A stretch of 34,584 nt of DNA from Rhodococcus sp. EPR-157 (GTDB taxonomy: Bacteria > Actinomycetota > Actinomycetes > Mycobacteriales > Mycobacteriaceae). Of this stretch, positions 7,933 to 16,834 are shown piece after piece (position 1 is the first letter of the stretch; the number at the start of each line of letters is the position of its first letter). The stretch is taken from assembly GCF_001647195.1 (NCBI RefSeq), contig NZ_LVCV01000415.1:1-34584 (forward strand), written 5' to 3'. The notes beneath the pieces are model-generated. The model searched no databases. It was not told the DNA's origin and worked only from the letters and a program-made list of their open reading frames with translations. The position numbers and the translations under genes were made by a program.

Positions 7933-8595
7933 TCAGCTCGCGGCGAACCTTGCGTGAACTTCCGTTCGCATCGTGATGTCCTGAGGCTTCAGCTCGAACC
8001 CGTCGTCCGCGGTCTTGTAGGCGCGAGCGGCCATGGCGTACTCCTGATGTGCGGCAGCAACTCCCAGCAGTCCAGGATCGGCGATCGCTAGAGCCGTGAT
8101 TGCAGTCCGCCCGACGCTCTGGGCGTACGCCTCGGCTTTCTCGACGGCATCCTGAACGGCGAGCGTGCGTACATGCCGTCTCTTCTCCGCTGCGCTGTCT
8201 TCCGTCAACGTCCAATCGAAATGTTCGATGTCCACCCCGTCGAGCGCCGAGACGGCGTATACGAAGGCGTCGACGACATCGATCTGGCTGAACTTCACCT
8301 CGATCGTGGCGAGGGCTTGGTAGACGTAGGGGAGTTGGTCACCGTCGTGATTGAAGGGTCGGTTGCGTGAGTGCCGAACTTGATCCAGTGACCAGGCGTC
8401 GATCGGGCCGTCGGACGGGTTGTACAGCGGATCGATCAACCCGGCGAGTTCCTTGACGAGTCGGTGCGCCGGCTCGGCCGCTGCCTCTGCTGTCCGGCCG
8501 TCCGATCGGACGGCGAGCGACACTGCGCACCGCTCGGGCGGGTACGCGGCCCAGCCCTGACCGACGACCGTGATCTCGACGGGGTTCGAATCCAT
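7933..8595 (-). CDS. SIMPL (DUF541) domain-containing protein
   Basis: 220 residues. It begins ITVVGQGWAAYPPERCAVSLAV and ends with a beta-rich segment, typical of the SIMPL/DUF541 family. Members are mostly periplasmic or surface-associated, but this one has no signal peptide or membrane segment, so it may be cytosolic. The central helix VRTLAVQDAVEKAEAYAQSVGR is the best family signature. Its role is unknown. It is transcribed in the same direction as the ATPase gene set upstream, with a gap of about 65 bp, and could be the last gene of that transcript. Confidence 0.85.
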   Translation of the reverse strand: MDSNPVEITVVGQGWAAYPPERCAVSLAVRSDGRTAEAAAEPAHRLVKELAGLIDPLYNPSDGPIDAWSLDQVRHSRNRPFNHDGDQLPYVYQALATIEVKFSQIDVVDAFVYAVSALDGVDIEHFDWTLTEDSAAEKRRHVRTLAVQDAVEKAEAYAQSVGRTAITALAIADPGLLGVAAAHQEYAMAARAYKTADDGFELKPQDITMRTEVHARFAAS

Positions 8596-8661
8596 GGCTT
8601 CGAGTCTGGCACAAGCGCTGACCGATTCGCGCTCGTTTCTACATCGGTCGACGGCCGTCGC

Positions 8662-11600
8662 CTAGGCGCGTGGGTCGATCGGGCGGTGCGCCAACTCGAT
8701 CACTTCCTCCGATGTGAGGGGGCTCTTGGGGTGGTAGCTCAGGCACAGCGGGGCCTGGATCTTGTTGAACCCTTCGCCCTCGACTGCCGCGTAGAACTGG
8801 CCGGTTTTCAGCCGCCCGATATCGGTTGCCGAGCTCCCCTTGGCTTGCGCCATCTCTTTCGCAGCATCGATTTGCACTGGGCTGTTGAGGAACCCGAAGA
8901 ATTGGGTCGCCGCATTGCCTGGGATCCGGTTGTTCAATCCTTTTGGAGCCTGGGTTGCGAAGACAAGGCCGAGTCCGTACTTGCGAGCCTGAGATGCGAG
9001 CGCAAGAGTGCTTTGCGTGCACGCGGTCATTGCCCCGGAGGGCGCCAGGGTCTGCGCTTCGTCCATGACGAACAGACCACCCAGTGGCTTCTCGCCCGCC
9101 GGGTTCTTCTTGATCCACGCGAACAATGCCATCTGTAGTTGGTTGACGAAACTCTGTCGCTGCTCGTCCGAGGGCAGACCGACCATACTGATGACCGAGA
9201 TTCGCGCACGCTTTCCTGCGGAGGGGGTCAGGAGCAGACCCGGGTCGACCGGTGTTCCCTCTCCTCCGAACATGGGATCGTTCACCATCGAAGCCCGCAG
9301 ATTTTGCGCTATGTCGGCTGCGATCTTCTCGGAGTTCTCGAGATCGCTTATGTAGTCCGGCAACTCGGACAAGAGATCGATGAGCTGGACGAGACTGCTG
9401 CCGGAGTTTCGTCCGAAGTGTTCGAGGGCTTGGCGTAGAACTGCGGTCGCCTGGCTGGCTTTGGCGGTCTTGCCGGATATGAGCGCTCGCGGTGCGAGCG
9501 TCGCGACAGCTGAGTCGATTGCTTCGCTGAACTCGTCCGGAAAGTCCACGACGCTGGTGAAGTCGGGTAAAGGTTGGAAGCTGATGGGTCGACCGGCTGA
9601 TCGTCTGGGAGTCCACACGACGACTTCGGTGTTCGCGTGGTAGTCCGCGGCCCTGTTCACCTCCGCGTTGTCCCAATGCGGAGGAGGAGTGGGCCATGCG
9701 ATACCGAGGCGAGCCAGATCATTGTTGGGGTCCAGCACGATGGCGGACACCCCGCGCAGTGCGCACTCCTCTACGAGGCGTCTGATCAGGACGGTCTTGC
9801 CCGAGCCCGAGCCGGCAAAGATTGCAGTGTGCTTGCGGAGAGCTTCCAGGTCAACGTGAAGTTTGCCGTCTCCTTCGAGTAGCCCGCCGAGCGGGACAGC
9901 GCGGGGGTCGATGACGAGTTCGGGTTCGGGTTCGGCAAGAGGCGGCTGCCCCTCGTGCTCCTCGGTTGTGACGTCGGGTCCGGGTTCTGAAACCGTGAAC
10001 AATCCTGACTCGGAGTCTGTCTGGTCCTCTAGTGCATCGAGCAGTACCTTGATTCGATGTGCTGGCTGGCGGGACGTCAGCCACGCGTCGAGCAGCGGTG
10101 AGCCGTCGTCCAACATATTGTTCAGCGCTGACAGTGATGCTAGTTCGTCCTCGGTGATGCGCAGAGTGCGGCCACCGGCCTGTTCGAATTCGTTGACCGC
10201 CTGGGCAGTCTTCGGCCCCTTCGACCACGCAACGTTCCGGATGACGAATAGCTTCCGACGCGATATTCCGGTGTGAAGCCCAGCGGTCGTACACGCGGCC
10301 CGAAGTCGATTCAGTACTGCAACTGCGCTTTCCGACGCGATTGCCCGAAACGCCCAATGCTGCTCGTCTTCCGTTGCGGGGTCGAGCTTCTGACGCAGTC
10401 GCGCATGGAGGGCAGGCTTCGCGCTCGGCAGGTTGTCGAGCGAAAATGCGTCGCCGATGTCTCCGAGTTCCTTGATCCATGCCGTAAGTCCTGCCGACAG
10501 TAGCGGCGGGATCAACTTGTCTTCGAACTTATGGCTTGTGGGGAGGTTGGTGACCGCTTCCTTGCGGAACTCTTCGAATTGGGTGTCGAGTAGGACAAGT
10601 TCTGACTCGTTGCCCGTACCGACGGTCACGTGCTCGTTGTCACCGAGAAGATCTGTCAGCTCGACAACCGAGTTGGTCTCGAGACAGCGGCGTATGTGCT
10701 TGTCCACGTTGATCATCAGCTGTCGGGGCGTTATTCCCTCTGCTGTATCGAACGCGGTCTTCGCTACCGGCCATGTCGGGTACGGCGGTTCGAAGCCGAT
10801 GTCGCTGTACTTCGGCTGAAAGCGCCTTTCCAGAATCTCCTCGGCGATGGAGGCTTTGGGTAGTCCTTTCAGCGGTGGTGTAACCCGGAAGCGGTCGGAA
10901 ACTGTCCGCGTTGCGCGGGATTGAATAAGTTCCCACACACTTGGCAGGCAAGCCACAACCGAGGCAGTGCGACCCAGATTCTCGCGGAGTGCCATCAAAC
11001 CGTGCGCAACTTGCTCGAGAACAAGATCGGTCTCGTGCTCAGCACCGATCGATCCGTCGGTCGATGAGCGAGACTGCGCGAGAAGCGTATCGATTTGATC
11101 CACGGCTAGGACCGACGGGCCCGTTGCTGCCAGCAACCGTGATATGTCCCGAACGACTTGCTGTGGTGTCAGGCTGGCGGTTTGTATTCCCCATGTCGTC
11201 CGCGCGCCAACCGTTACTTCGTCGATCGACTGAAGGAAGGCATTGCCGATATCGTGCACGGACAAATCTGTTGTCGCGTAGATCGTCAGAGCGCGAAGTG
11301 TCGACTGGCTTTGCTTGATCAGGCGTGGATGAATCGCGTGGACGGAACTGACGAACTTGTCCAGAGTTTCGGGTGTCAGCTTGTCTTCACCGATTATTGC
11401 TCGTCGGTCTGCGCGACTGATATGTGCGGTTGACGCAAGTCGCCACAAGAACAACTTCAGCTGCGTGTCTTGCTCGGGTGCCGGCCGGGTCAAATCATCG
11501 AGCATTCCAACCAGAGTCGTTTGCCAGAACGTTGTCGAATCGAGTAGCCCGATCAGGAAGAAATACCCTCCGGAGTTCTGCACACGTTCACGAACCTGCC

Positions 11601-11826
11601 CGAGCAGGTGAGTCTTGCCTGAGCCGGCTTCGCCTCGCATCGCGACGCCGATCGGACTTGCGTCCGAGCTTGCGTCAGCGTCGTCGAACGCCTCCATGAT
11701 CAGAGTCAATGCTGAGTCATGGAGCGAGTGGGCATGAAGTTCGGACTGCGAACGCCACACATCATCCGGGGTTGGAGCCCAGTTGAGTCGGATCGATCTC
11801 AGGGCTTTCCGTTCGAGATCGTTCAT
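8662..11826 (-). CDS. Double P-loop ATPase with C-terminal HerA-like domain
   Basis: 1054 residues with two nucleotide-binding modules. The N-terminal AAA-type module has Walker A GEAGSGKT at 65-72, a Walker B-like VLAVDQIDTLL and a later SVVACLPSVWELI strand. The C-terminal module starts with Walker A AGSGSGKT near residue 670 and VSAIVLDPNNDLA. It has Walker B GGLFVMDEAQTL and the HerA-type sensor region VFATQAPKGLNNRIPGNAATQFF. HerA enzymes are hexameric DNA translocases that work with nucleases (HerA-NurA, HerA-SIR2, HerA-DUF4297). Its ATG shares one base with the stop of the winged-helix gene, so the two are coupled. With the DUF559-type nuclease two genes upstream this suggests a nuclease-translocase machine. 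I do not recognise a named system. Confidence 0.85.
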   Translation of the reverse strand: MNDLERKALRSIRLNWAPTPDDVWRSQSELHAHSLHDSALTLIMEAFDDADASSDASPIGVAMRGEAGSGKTHLLGQVRERVQNSGGYFFLIGLLDSTTFWQTTLVGMLDDLTRPAPEQDTQLKLFLWRLASTAHISRADRRAIIGEDKLTPETLDKFVSSVHAIHPRLIKQSQSTLRALTIYATTDLSVHDIGNAFLQSIDEVTVGARTTWGIQTASLTPQQVVRDISRLLAATGPSVLAVDQIDTLLAQSRSSTDGSIGAEHETDLVLEQVAHGLMALRENLGRTASVVACLPSVWELIQSRATRTVSDRFRVTPPLKGLPKASIAEEILERRFQPKYSDIGFEPPYPTWPVAKTAFDTAEGITPRQLMINVDKHIRRCLETNSVVELTDLLGDNEHVTVGTGNESELVLLDTQFEEFRKEAVTNLPTSHKFEDKLIPPLLSAGLTAWIKELGDIGDAFSLDNLPSAKPALHARLRQKLDPATEDEQHWAFRAIASESAVAVLNRLRAACTTAGLHTGISRRKLFVIRNVAWSKGPKTAQAVNEFEQAGGRTLRITEDELASLSALNNMLDDGSPLLDAWLTSRQPAHRIKVLLDALEDQTDSESGLFTVSEPGPDVTTEEHEGQPPLAEPEPELVIDPRAVPLGGLLEGDGKLHVDLEALRKHTAIFAGSGSGKTVLIRRLVEECALRGVSAIVLDPNNDLARLGIAWPTPPPHWDNAEVNRAADYHANTEVVVWTPRRSAGRPISFQPLPDFTSVVDFPDEFSEAIDSAVATLAPRALISGKTAKASQATAVLRQALEHFGRNSGSSLVQLIDLLSELPDYISDLENSEKIAADIAQNLRASMVNDPMFGGEGTPVDPGLLLTPSAGKRARISVISMVGLPSDEQRQSFVNQLQMALFAWIKKNPAGEKPLGGLFVMDEAQTLAPSGAMTACTQSTLALASQARKYGLGLVFATQAPKGLNNRIPGNAATQFFGFLNSPVQIDAAKEMAQAKGSSATDIGRLKTGQFYAAVEGEGFNKIQAPLCLSYHPKSPLTSEEVIELAHRPIDPRA

Positions 11827-12506
11827 CAGCCCTCGATCGCAATCAAGTGAACCGGTCGACCGGCGATGGTGATCGACCCCTTCCGTACCGCTTCGGTGAG
11901 GTCCTTCTGGTTTTCCTGTGCGATAAGAACTACGTCGTCGATCCGATACATATCGCCCAACGCTCGGTCCAGCTTCGGTTTGGGTATGTCGGTCAGCTTC
12001 TCACGGATCAACTGGATAGCGATCAGTTCACCCTTGCGGTCGGCCAAGCGCGAATACGCTTCTCGAACTCTGGTTTCTATGTTCGCTGGCGTTGTTGGAG
12101 GTGCCGCGGGGGCGACTGGCTTCGGTTGCTGCGTGGTGGGCTCGGGCGTCGCGGGCTTTTGTGCACGAAAGAGGTCGGACAGGCGCAGATCATCACGGTC
12201 GAGGTAACGCTGGAGCCCAGCAAGAATCGCGTACATTCCCCTTGCTTGCGGTGTAGCGCGCGGGGGTGGTTCCCGCTTCAGTTCACGCGCACATGCCGCC
12301 CATCCCTGTTCTGTCAGGGTGTGGGTCATCGGCCTCTTGCTGTAATCGGTCTCGATCAGTCGAAGTTTGTTCAGGAGCTCCCGAGGGTCTTTCTTCAGTT
12401 CAGGACCTAGTTCCTTGAGTCGAGTGTTCGACGTCTCCTCGGCCTGCGCCATGAGCACCAGGAGTACGAGTCTCTCGGTGCCGGTCAGTTCGTCGTCACT
12501 CGCCAC
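11826..12506 (-). CDS. Winged-helix-like linker protein of the ATPase/nuclease module
   Basis: 226 residues. The N-terminal part (about 1-75) reads like a helix-turn-helix or winged-helix fold: TGTERLVLLVLMAQAEE, then LKELGPELKKDPRELLNKLR and LTEQGWAACARELK. A Pro/Thr-rich linker follows at about residues 112-142. The C-terminal part (about 143-226) looks like a second winged helix: TRVREAYSRLADRKGELIAI, LDRALGDMYRIDDVVLIAQE, then a short hairpin SITIAGRPVHLIAI. It could be a DNA-binding or adaptor subunit joining nuclease and translocase. It overlaps the upstream nuclease gene by 11 nt and touches the downstream ATPase start, so the three are one operon. No named family was recognised. Confidence 0.75.
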   Translation of the reverse strand: MASDDELTGTERLVLLVLMAQAEETSNTRLKELGPELKKDPRELLNKLRLIETDYSKRPMTHTLTEQGWAACARELKREPPPRATPQARGMYAILAGLQRYLDRDDLRLSDLFRAQKPATPEPTTQQPKPVAPAAPPTTPANIETRVREAYSRLADRKGELIAIQLIREKLTDIPKPKLDRALGDMYRIDDVVLIAQENQKDLTEAVRKGSITIAGRPVHLIAIEG

Positions 12507-13548
12507 GGGGTGTCCCTTCGATTTGTGCAGTGCGGGACGCCGAGTCCCGCTTGTTCCTGATGTACGTCTCGATAGCGGAGACTACAGCCGCTACGTCGTC
12601 GATGATCTGTGCGTTGGTGAAGCGCAGAACGGCGTACCCGTCCAGCTGCAGCACGACGTCTCGTTGCCGGTCCCGCGCGAATTTGATCGGGTGACGGTGA
12701 TCGTCGCCATCGACCTCGATGACGCACTTTTCCGCCGGCCATCTCAGATCCACCACGATGGCCTCATGCAGAGGGGATGCTTGGAACGGTCGATTCCACT
12801 CCCTCCCGAATGCCCACTCGCAGCTCGCGAGTGCGCGTTCGAGCTTCTTCTCTGCAGTGCTTCCTGGGTGTGGTCGACCTGCCAGTGCGGGAATGTGTAC
12901 GCGACGGATGCTCGGGGAGGTTCCGTACGGCCCGGCGATCGATATGTCGACAGAACGGATGTGATCCGAGTCGAAGTCGTCTGGACTCACGATCCACACC
13001 GCGAACCCGCCATGAACGGCCAGCCACACGCAGCCTGCGACCAATTGCGACTGCTGGTAGCGACTCTGACCGGCCTCCACACTCACCACCAGGGCAACCG
13101 ACCGACGGTGGTAGGTCTCGGCAAGTAGCCGTCGTAGGCCCTCGGCGCGAGTCTGGTCGATGAACCTGCGACCGATCGGCCTGCCGAGAATCGCAGCCTG
13201 CGACATCGCGATCACGAAAGGCCCGAAATGGTCCGATGTGGATGCGAGGTCGAGCGACAACTTCTGCGCGGCGAGAAGGTCGAGTCGGTTGGGCCCTTCT
13301 ACATGTTCACCACCCGGGAGCCACGCTGGGAACGCTTCGAGGACCGCAGTCTCGATGCCATCGAGGATCGTGGTGACCACGCCACGCTGCGAATCGACAT
13401 CGGCGATGTGGATTGTCGCCACGGCTGGGGCGTCGTCCGGAAGAGGATCGAGGGATGCTGCGATTCTGTGTGCATCGACCCCGCGCAGATGCGTTGCGCG
13501 ATTATCCGGCAGACGGGCATACCAGGCTGCGTCGTCTTGCGCTCTCAA
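12496..13548 (-). CDS. DUF559/VSR-like nuclease domain protein
   Basis: 350 residues from TTG 13548, with AGAGGA six bases upstream as ribosome site. The last 110 residues match the DUF559 restriction-like fold related to VSR endonucleases: AIVVDLRWPAEKCVIEVDGD gives the D...E-x-D metal core, followed by DRQRDVVLQLDGYAVLRFTN. The first 230 residues are an unrecognised domain that may give specificity or bind partners. It is the first gene of a coupled three-gene set with the winged-helix protein and the HerA-like ATPase. Expected activity is DNA cleavage or nicking; this is inferred from the fold. No methyltransferase is nearby, so it is not a classical restriction-modification pair. Confidence 0.75.
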   Translation of the reverse strand: MRAQDDAAWYARLPDNRATHLRGVDAHRIAASLDPLPDDAPAVATIHIADVDSQRGVVTTILDGIETAVLEAFPAWLPGGEHVEGPNRLDLLAAQKLSLDLASTSDHFGPFVIAMSQAAILGRPIGRRFIDQTRAEGLRRLLAETYHRRSVALVVSVEAGQSRYQQSQLVAGCVWLAVHGGFAVWIVSPDDFDSDHIRSVDISIAGPYGTSPSIRRVHIPALAGRPHPGSTAEKKLERALASCEWAFGREWNRPFQASPLHEAIVVDLRWPAEKCVIEVDGDDHRHPIKFARDRQRDVVLQLDGYAVLRFTNAQIIDDVAAVVSAIETYIRNKRDSASRTAQIEGTPRGE

Positions 13549-13767
13549 CGAGTCCTCTGCTCAGGATTGACAGTCGATGCGCTCGAACGTTCTCGGGCCC
13601 ACTCTGCGGGCGAATTGCGTGGGTCGAACATCGCGCTTATCTTGGCACGCTCGGTGGGTGCGCGCAGGAAGCCGATTGCAACTCGGGAGGCTCAACTGCA
13701 CCTTTGCTGCGGGAATTCGATCGAATTCATTCACTCGAACGACCTAGGGATGGCGCAGAATGACTAC

Positions 13768-14853
13768 ATGACCGCACCGCCGCGCCGACGGTGGGTTCTT
13801 CATGTCGACATGGACCAGTTCATCGCCGCGGTCGAGGTGCAGCGAAATCCCGACCTGGCGGGAAAGCAGGTCGTGGTCGGCGGACGCGGCGACCCGACGG
13901 AACGGGGGGTTGTCTCGACAGCGTCGTACGAAGCACGGGCATTCGGGGTGGGGTCGGGGATGCCGTTACGCGTGGCAGCCAAGAAACTCCCAGACGCAAT
14001 CTTCCTGCCAGTCGACGGAGAGGCGTACACCGCGGCGTCGAACATCGTCATGGAGGCGCTTCGGAGCCTGGGCGTCGTCGTCGAGGTGATGGGTTGGGAC
14101 GAGGCGTTCCTCGGTGTCGAGACCGAGGATCCGGTCCAGTTTGCGCGAGGAGTGCACGACACGGTCTTCGACGCGTCAGGCCTGCATTGCTCGGTTGGCA
14201 TCGGGGACAACAAGTTACGGGCCAAGATTGCTACCGACTTCGGGAAGCCTCAGGGGATCTACACGCTCACCGCGGAGAACTGGTTCGAAGTGATGGGGGA
14301 GCGATCAACCGAGGCGCTGTGGGGAATCGGCAAGAAGACCGCGAAAAAGCTTGCTACGCTGGGTATCACGACGGTATCCGAGCTTGCGGCCGCAGACGAC
14401 GCCACGCTCGCCGCCGCATTCGGGCCGAAGACCGGGCCCTGGATCGGTACCAAAGGGCGAGGCGTCGACCTCTCACCCGTGTCGTCGGAACCATGGATCC
14501 CGCGTTCACACAGCCGCGAAACGACCTTCCAGCAGGATCTCGAGAATTGGGACGCGATCACCGAGGAAGTTCGGCGTCTGTCGCTGAAGGTGCGTGAAGA
14601 TCTTCTCGCCGACGACAGGAAAGCGGTTCGCGTGACGTTGAAAGTCAGGTACGCGCCGTTTGAAACTCACACCACGACAGCTGCGCTCGCCGCCCCGACG
14701 TTCGACCCTGACATCATCGCCGATGCGGCTGCTGCGTTGATCGACCGCCTCGATCGGTCACGGAGAGTCAGGCTGATGGGTGTGCGATTGGAGATGACTC
14801 CACTGGCCGATCAGACGCGAGCGAACAGTGCGGGTGAAGAACCCGGAACCTGA
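13768..14853 (+). CDS. dinB: Y-family DNA polymerase IV, DinB2/DinP type
   Basis: 361 residues from ATG 13768; an in-frame ATG at 13750 is an alternative and neither has an ideal ribosome site. It is a translesion polymerase. Catalytic motifs are HVDMDQF (D14, D16) and GWDEAFL, the latter replacing the usual S-x-DEA and typical of the mycobacterial DinB2/DinP branch. Helix-hairpin-helix ALWGIGKKTAKKLATLGI and a little-finger domain follow. The steric-gate position, Phe or Tyr in most DinB proteins, is Ile19 (DQFIAAVE). Mycobacterial DinB2, with Leu there, is known to use ribonucleotides readily, so the same is predicted here. The 3' end overlaps the convergent MBL gene by 43 bp. I see no SOS box upstream. 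Confidence 0.92.
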   Translation: MTAPPRRRWVLHVDMDQFIAAVEVQRNPDLAGKQVVVGGRGDPTERGVVSTASYEARAFGVGSGMPLRVAAKKLPDAIFLPVDGEAYTAASNIVMEALRSLGVVVEVMGWDEAFLGVETEDPVQFARGVHDTVFDASGLHCSVGIGDNKLRAKIATDFGKPQGIYTLTAENWFEVMGERSTEALWGIGKKTAKKLATLGITTVSELAAADDATLAAAFGPKTGPWIGTKGRGVDLSPVSSEPWIPRSHSRETTFQQDLENWDAITEEVRRLSLKVREDLLADDRKAVRVTLKVRYAPFETHTTTAALAAPTFDPDIIADAAAALIDRLDRSRRVRLMGVRLEMTPLADQTRANSAGEEPGT

Positions 14854-15806
14854 GCAACCTGATTTCGCGTGACGAGATGTCGCAGGTGCGCAGCCGCCTC
14901 GGACAGTGCCATCGTTTTCCCCATCGGAGATATTGCTGCCCACGATTTGTACCACTTCATCCGCTCGGCAACTTGCCAGACGGTGATCTCGTCGTCACCG
15001 AAGGCGTCGTACAGATGATCGAGCCGCTCGCCGTGATGTTCGACTAGCTCGCCGGCGCGGGCGGCCACGTCGTCGATCGGGAGTCCATGAGCGCCGAGCC
15101 CACGCGTGACGTTCATGGACTGCACGCGACGCAGCGAGTCCATGAACTCTGCCAGCGCATCGCGTTCTTCCAGGGGATAGACGAAGTTGCCGACGTGCGG
15201 CGTCGTCTTCTACAGTACGTGGTCTCCCGTGAACATGATGTCCGATTCGGGCAGATGGAAGCACACATGCCCTGGGGTATGACCCGGTGTGAACACCGCG
15301 CGCAGTTCGCGGCCAGTGAGCGCGACGGTCTCGCCGTCGACCAGAACTCGGTCGGGCGCTGAGTCGGGACCTGTGGGAGCGCGGAGGTCGACCTTCTTCC
15401 AGGCCTCGATGTCCTCCTCCGGCGCCCCGGCCGCCCGCATGTTCACTCGCTGCCATTCGAGCCACTGCTCGTCTCTAGGCGCGGTCATGCCCTCGAATTG
15501 AGAGTAATCGGCCTCGTGCATGGCGATCCAGGCCCCGGATGCTTCGCGAACACGACCACACAGCCCGACGTGGTCGGGATGGAAGTGCGTCAGAACCACG
15601 CCTTCGACGTCGGAAATCGAATGTCCGATCGCTTCCAACCCCGTGGTCAGGCCGTTCCACGCGTTCTCGTCGTCCCATCCGGCATCGACGAGAACGAGAC
15701 CGCCCGGGGACTCCATGGCATAGACGAGCGTGTGACCGAGCGGGTTGTCGGTGATGGGAACCGGAATCTGGAAGATTCCATCGCCGATCGGGGCTGCGTC
15801 GCTCAT
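14811..15806 (-). pseudogene. MBL-fold metallo-hydrolase interrupted by in-frame TAG
   Basis: A 331-codon reading frame that encodes a metallo-beta-lactamase-fold hydrolase except for a TAG at codon 199 (15210-15212). The upstream piece (198 residues, start ATG 15806 after GAGG) has the metal motif THFHPDHVG (residues 73-81), TPGHTPGH and FTGDHVL. The stop comes immediately after. The frame continues with KTTPHVGNFVYPLEERDALA, the AHGLPIDD motif that supplies the last metal histidine, and a C-terminal helical domain (VWQVAERMKWYKSWA). Reading frame and family similarity are kept on both sides, so this is a single nonsense change, recent loss, an amber read-through site or a sequence error. 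The truncated product would lack one metal ligand and be inactive. An internal ATG at 15143 could start the C-terminal piece. Confidence 0.85.
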
Positions 15807-15898
15807 GGCACTACCTCGTTGCTTGGTCCAAGTAATGAGTTCTCTTCACTCCATACTGACCGCCTCGTCGAGGCGCGTGGCAAGCGGGTCCGACAGAA

Positions 15899-16306
15899 CT
15901 AGCGTCGACGCCATTCGATGGCCGGGCACGTGTCCATCACCATCGGGACACCCGAGGCGATGGTCCGCTCGAACGCTGCCTCGTCGATCACGCCCAACTG
16001 GAACCAGACCGCCTTCGCACCGACAGCAACTGCCTCGTCCGCGAACTTTCCAGCCGAGTCCGACTTTCGGAACACATCGACGACATCGAGGGGGAACGGA
16101 ACGTCGGAAAGAGTCGCGTAGCCCTGCTCGCCGAGCACGGTCGGCGCACTCGGATGAATTGGAACGATGCGCTTGCCTCGTTTCTGCAACAGGGCTGCGA
16201 TCTCGTACGCGGTTCGATCCGGATTGCCGGACAAACCGACAATGGCCCAGGTCTCGAGGTCGTCGAGCATCAGGTCGACGGACTCGGTTTCCTGCCACGA
16301 GGTCAT
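15899..16306 (-). CDS. CoA-binding domain protein (YccU type)
   Basis: 135 residues forming one Rossmann-like CoA-binding domain: AIVGLSGNPDRTAYEIAALL with the nucleotide-binding loop, KRIVPIHPSAPTVLGE, then FPLDVVDVFRKSD, AVGAKAVWFQLGV and a terminal VMDTCPAIEWRR. This is the YccU/YdeB family of small CoA-binding proteins of unknown physiological role, related to the CoA-binding part of succinyl-CoA synthetase. Length is normal. It lies about 90 bp from the broken MBL gene start and 10 bp before the DoxX-like gene in transcription order reversed, so the DoxX-like gene is upstream and the two are likely cotranscribed. Confidence 0.88.
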   Translation of the reverse strand: MTSWQETESVDLMLDDLETWAIVGLSGNPDRTAYEIAALLQKRGKRIVPIHPSAPTVLGEQGYATLSDVPFPLDVVDVFRKSDSAGKFADEAVAVGAKAVWFQLGVIDEAAFERTIASGVPMVMDTCPAIEWRRR

Positions 16307-16316
16307 GCCGGAAACG

Positions 16317-16718
16317 CTACACCGCGTTCGATCGGGAGCGCCATGTTTGCCAGGCGTCCGTGCACCACAGGGCCCATACGATCAACAGCGGCTGGAACAG
16401 GAGTCGGACACCCCGGCTCACATCGGTGTCCAGTCCGAATGCGTCTGTGTGAGTCAGAAATTGAGAGATGTTCCCGGGAAAGACCGCGACGAAGAACGCG
16501 GCGACGATCCATCCCGTCAGCGCCGAGAGGCGAACGAGGACAATGAGCGCCAGACCTAGAACGACCTCTACGACACCCGAGGCGAGGACTACGAAGTCTG
16601 CATCGAGCGGCACCCATGTCGGCACCTGGGCCTGAAACTCCGAGCGAGCCCAGAACAGGTGGCTGAGGCCCGCGAACACGAGGAACGCTCCGAGCAGCAC
16701 GCGAGCAATCGACTTCAT
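16317..16718 (-). CDS. DoxX-like small membrane protein
   Basis: 133 residues from ATG 16718; an upstream GTG at 16754 in the same frame would add 12 polar residues. Four hydrophobic segments are visible: MKSIARVLLGAFLVFAGLSH, then VVLASGVVEVVLGLALIVLV, ALTGWIVAAFFVAVFP, and GVRLLFQPLLIVWALWC. The first segment with FAGLSHLFW and the NISQFLTH region after the third resemble DoxX/DUF417-type membrane proteins, some linked to redox or thiol stress. Exact role unknown. Its stop lies 10 bp before the CoA-binding protein start, suggesting a two-gene operon. Confidence 0.75.
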   Translation of the reverse strand: MKSIARVLLGAFLVFAGLSHLFWARSEFQAQVPTWVPLDADFVVLASGVVEVVLGLALIVLVRLSALTGWIVAAFFVAVFPGNISQFLTHTDAFGLDTDVSRGVRLLFQPLLIVWALWCTDAWQTWRSRSNAV

Positions 16719-16834
16719 ACGACGATCGTGCCGCAGGGGGTGGGGTAGGTCCACCCCTGGGGTCGGTATCGAACACGGCCGGGTTCGACGAAAGTTGTTC
16801 TTGTCCAGCAGAGCAGACCAAAGGAGATCACCCC

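Noticed and set aside
268-13548. SNF2 helicase as part of the nuclease/ATPase module (DISARM-like island)
   Set aside because: More than 5 kb of unrelated genes lie between, and the hallmark DISARM genes (methyltransferase, phospholipase D) are absent.
13549-13767. SOS (LexA) box upstream of the polymerase gene
   Set aside because: The nearest motif, CGAACGTTC, lacks the four-base spacer of the actinobacterial box; no full site seen.
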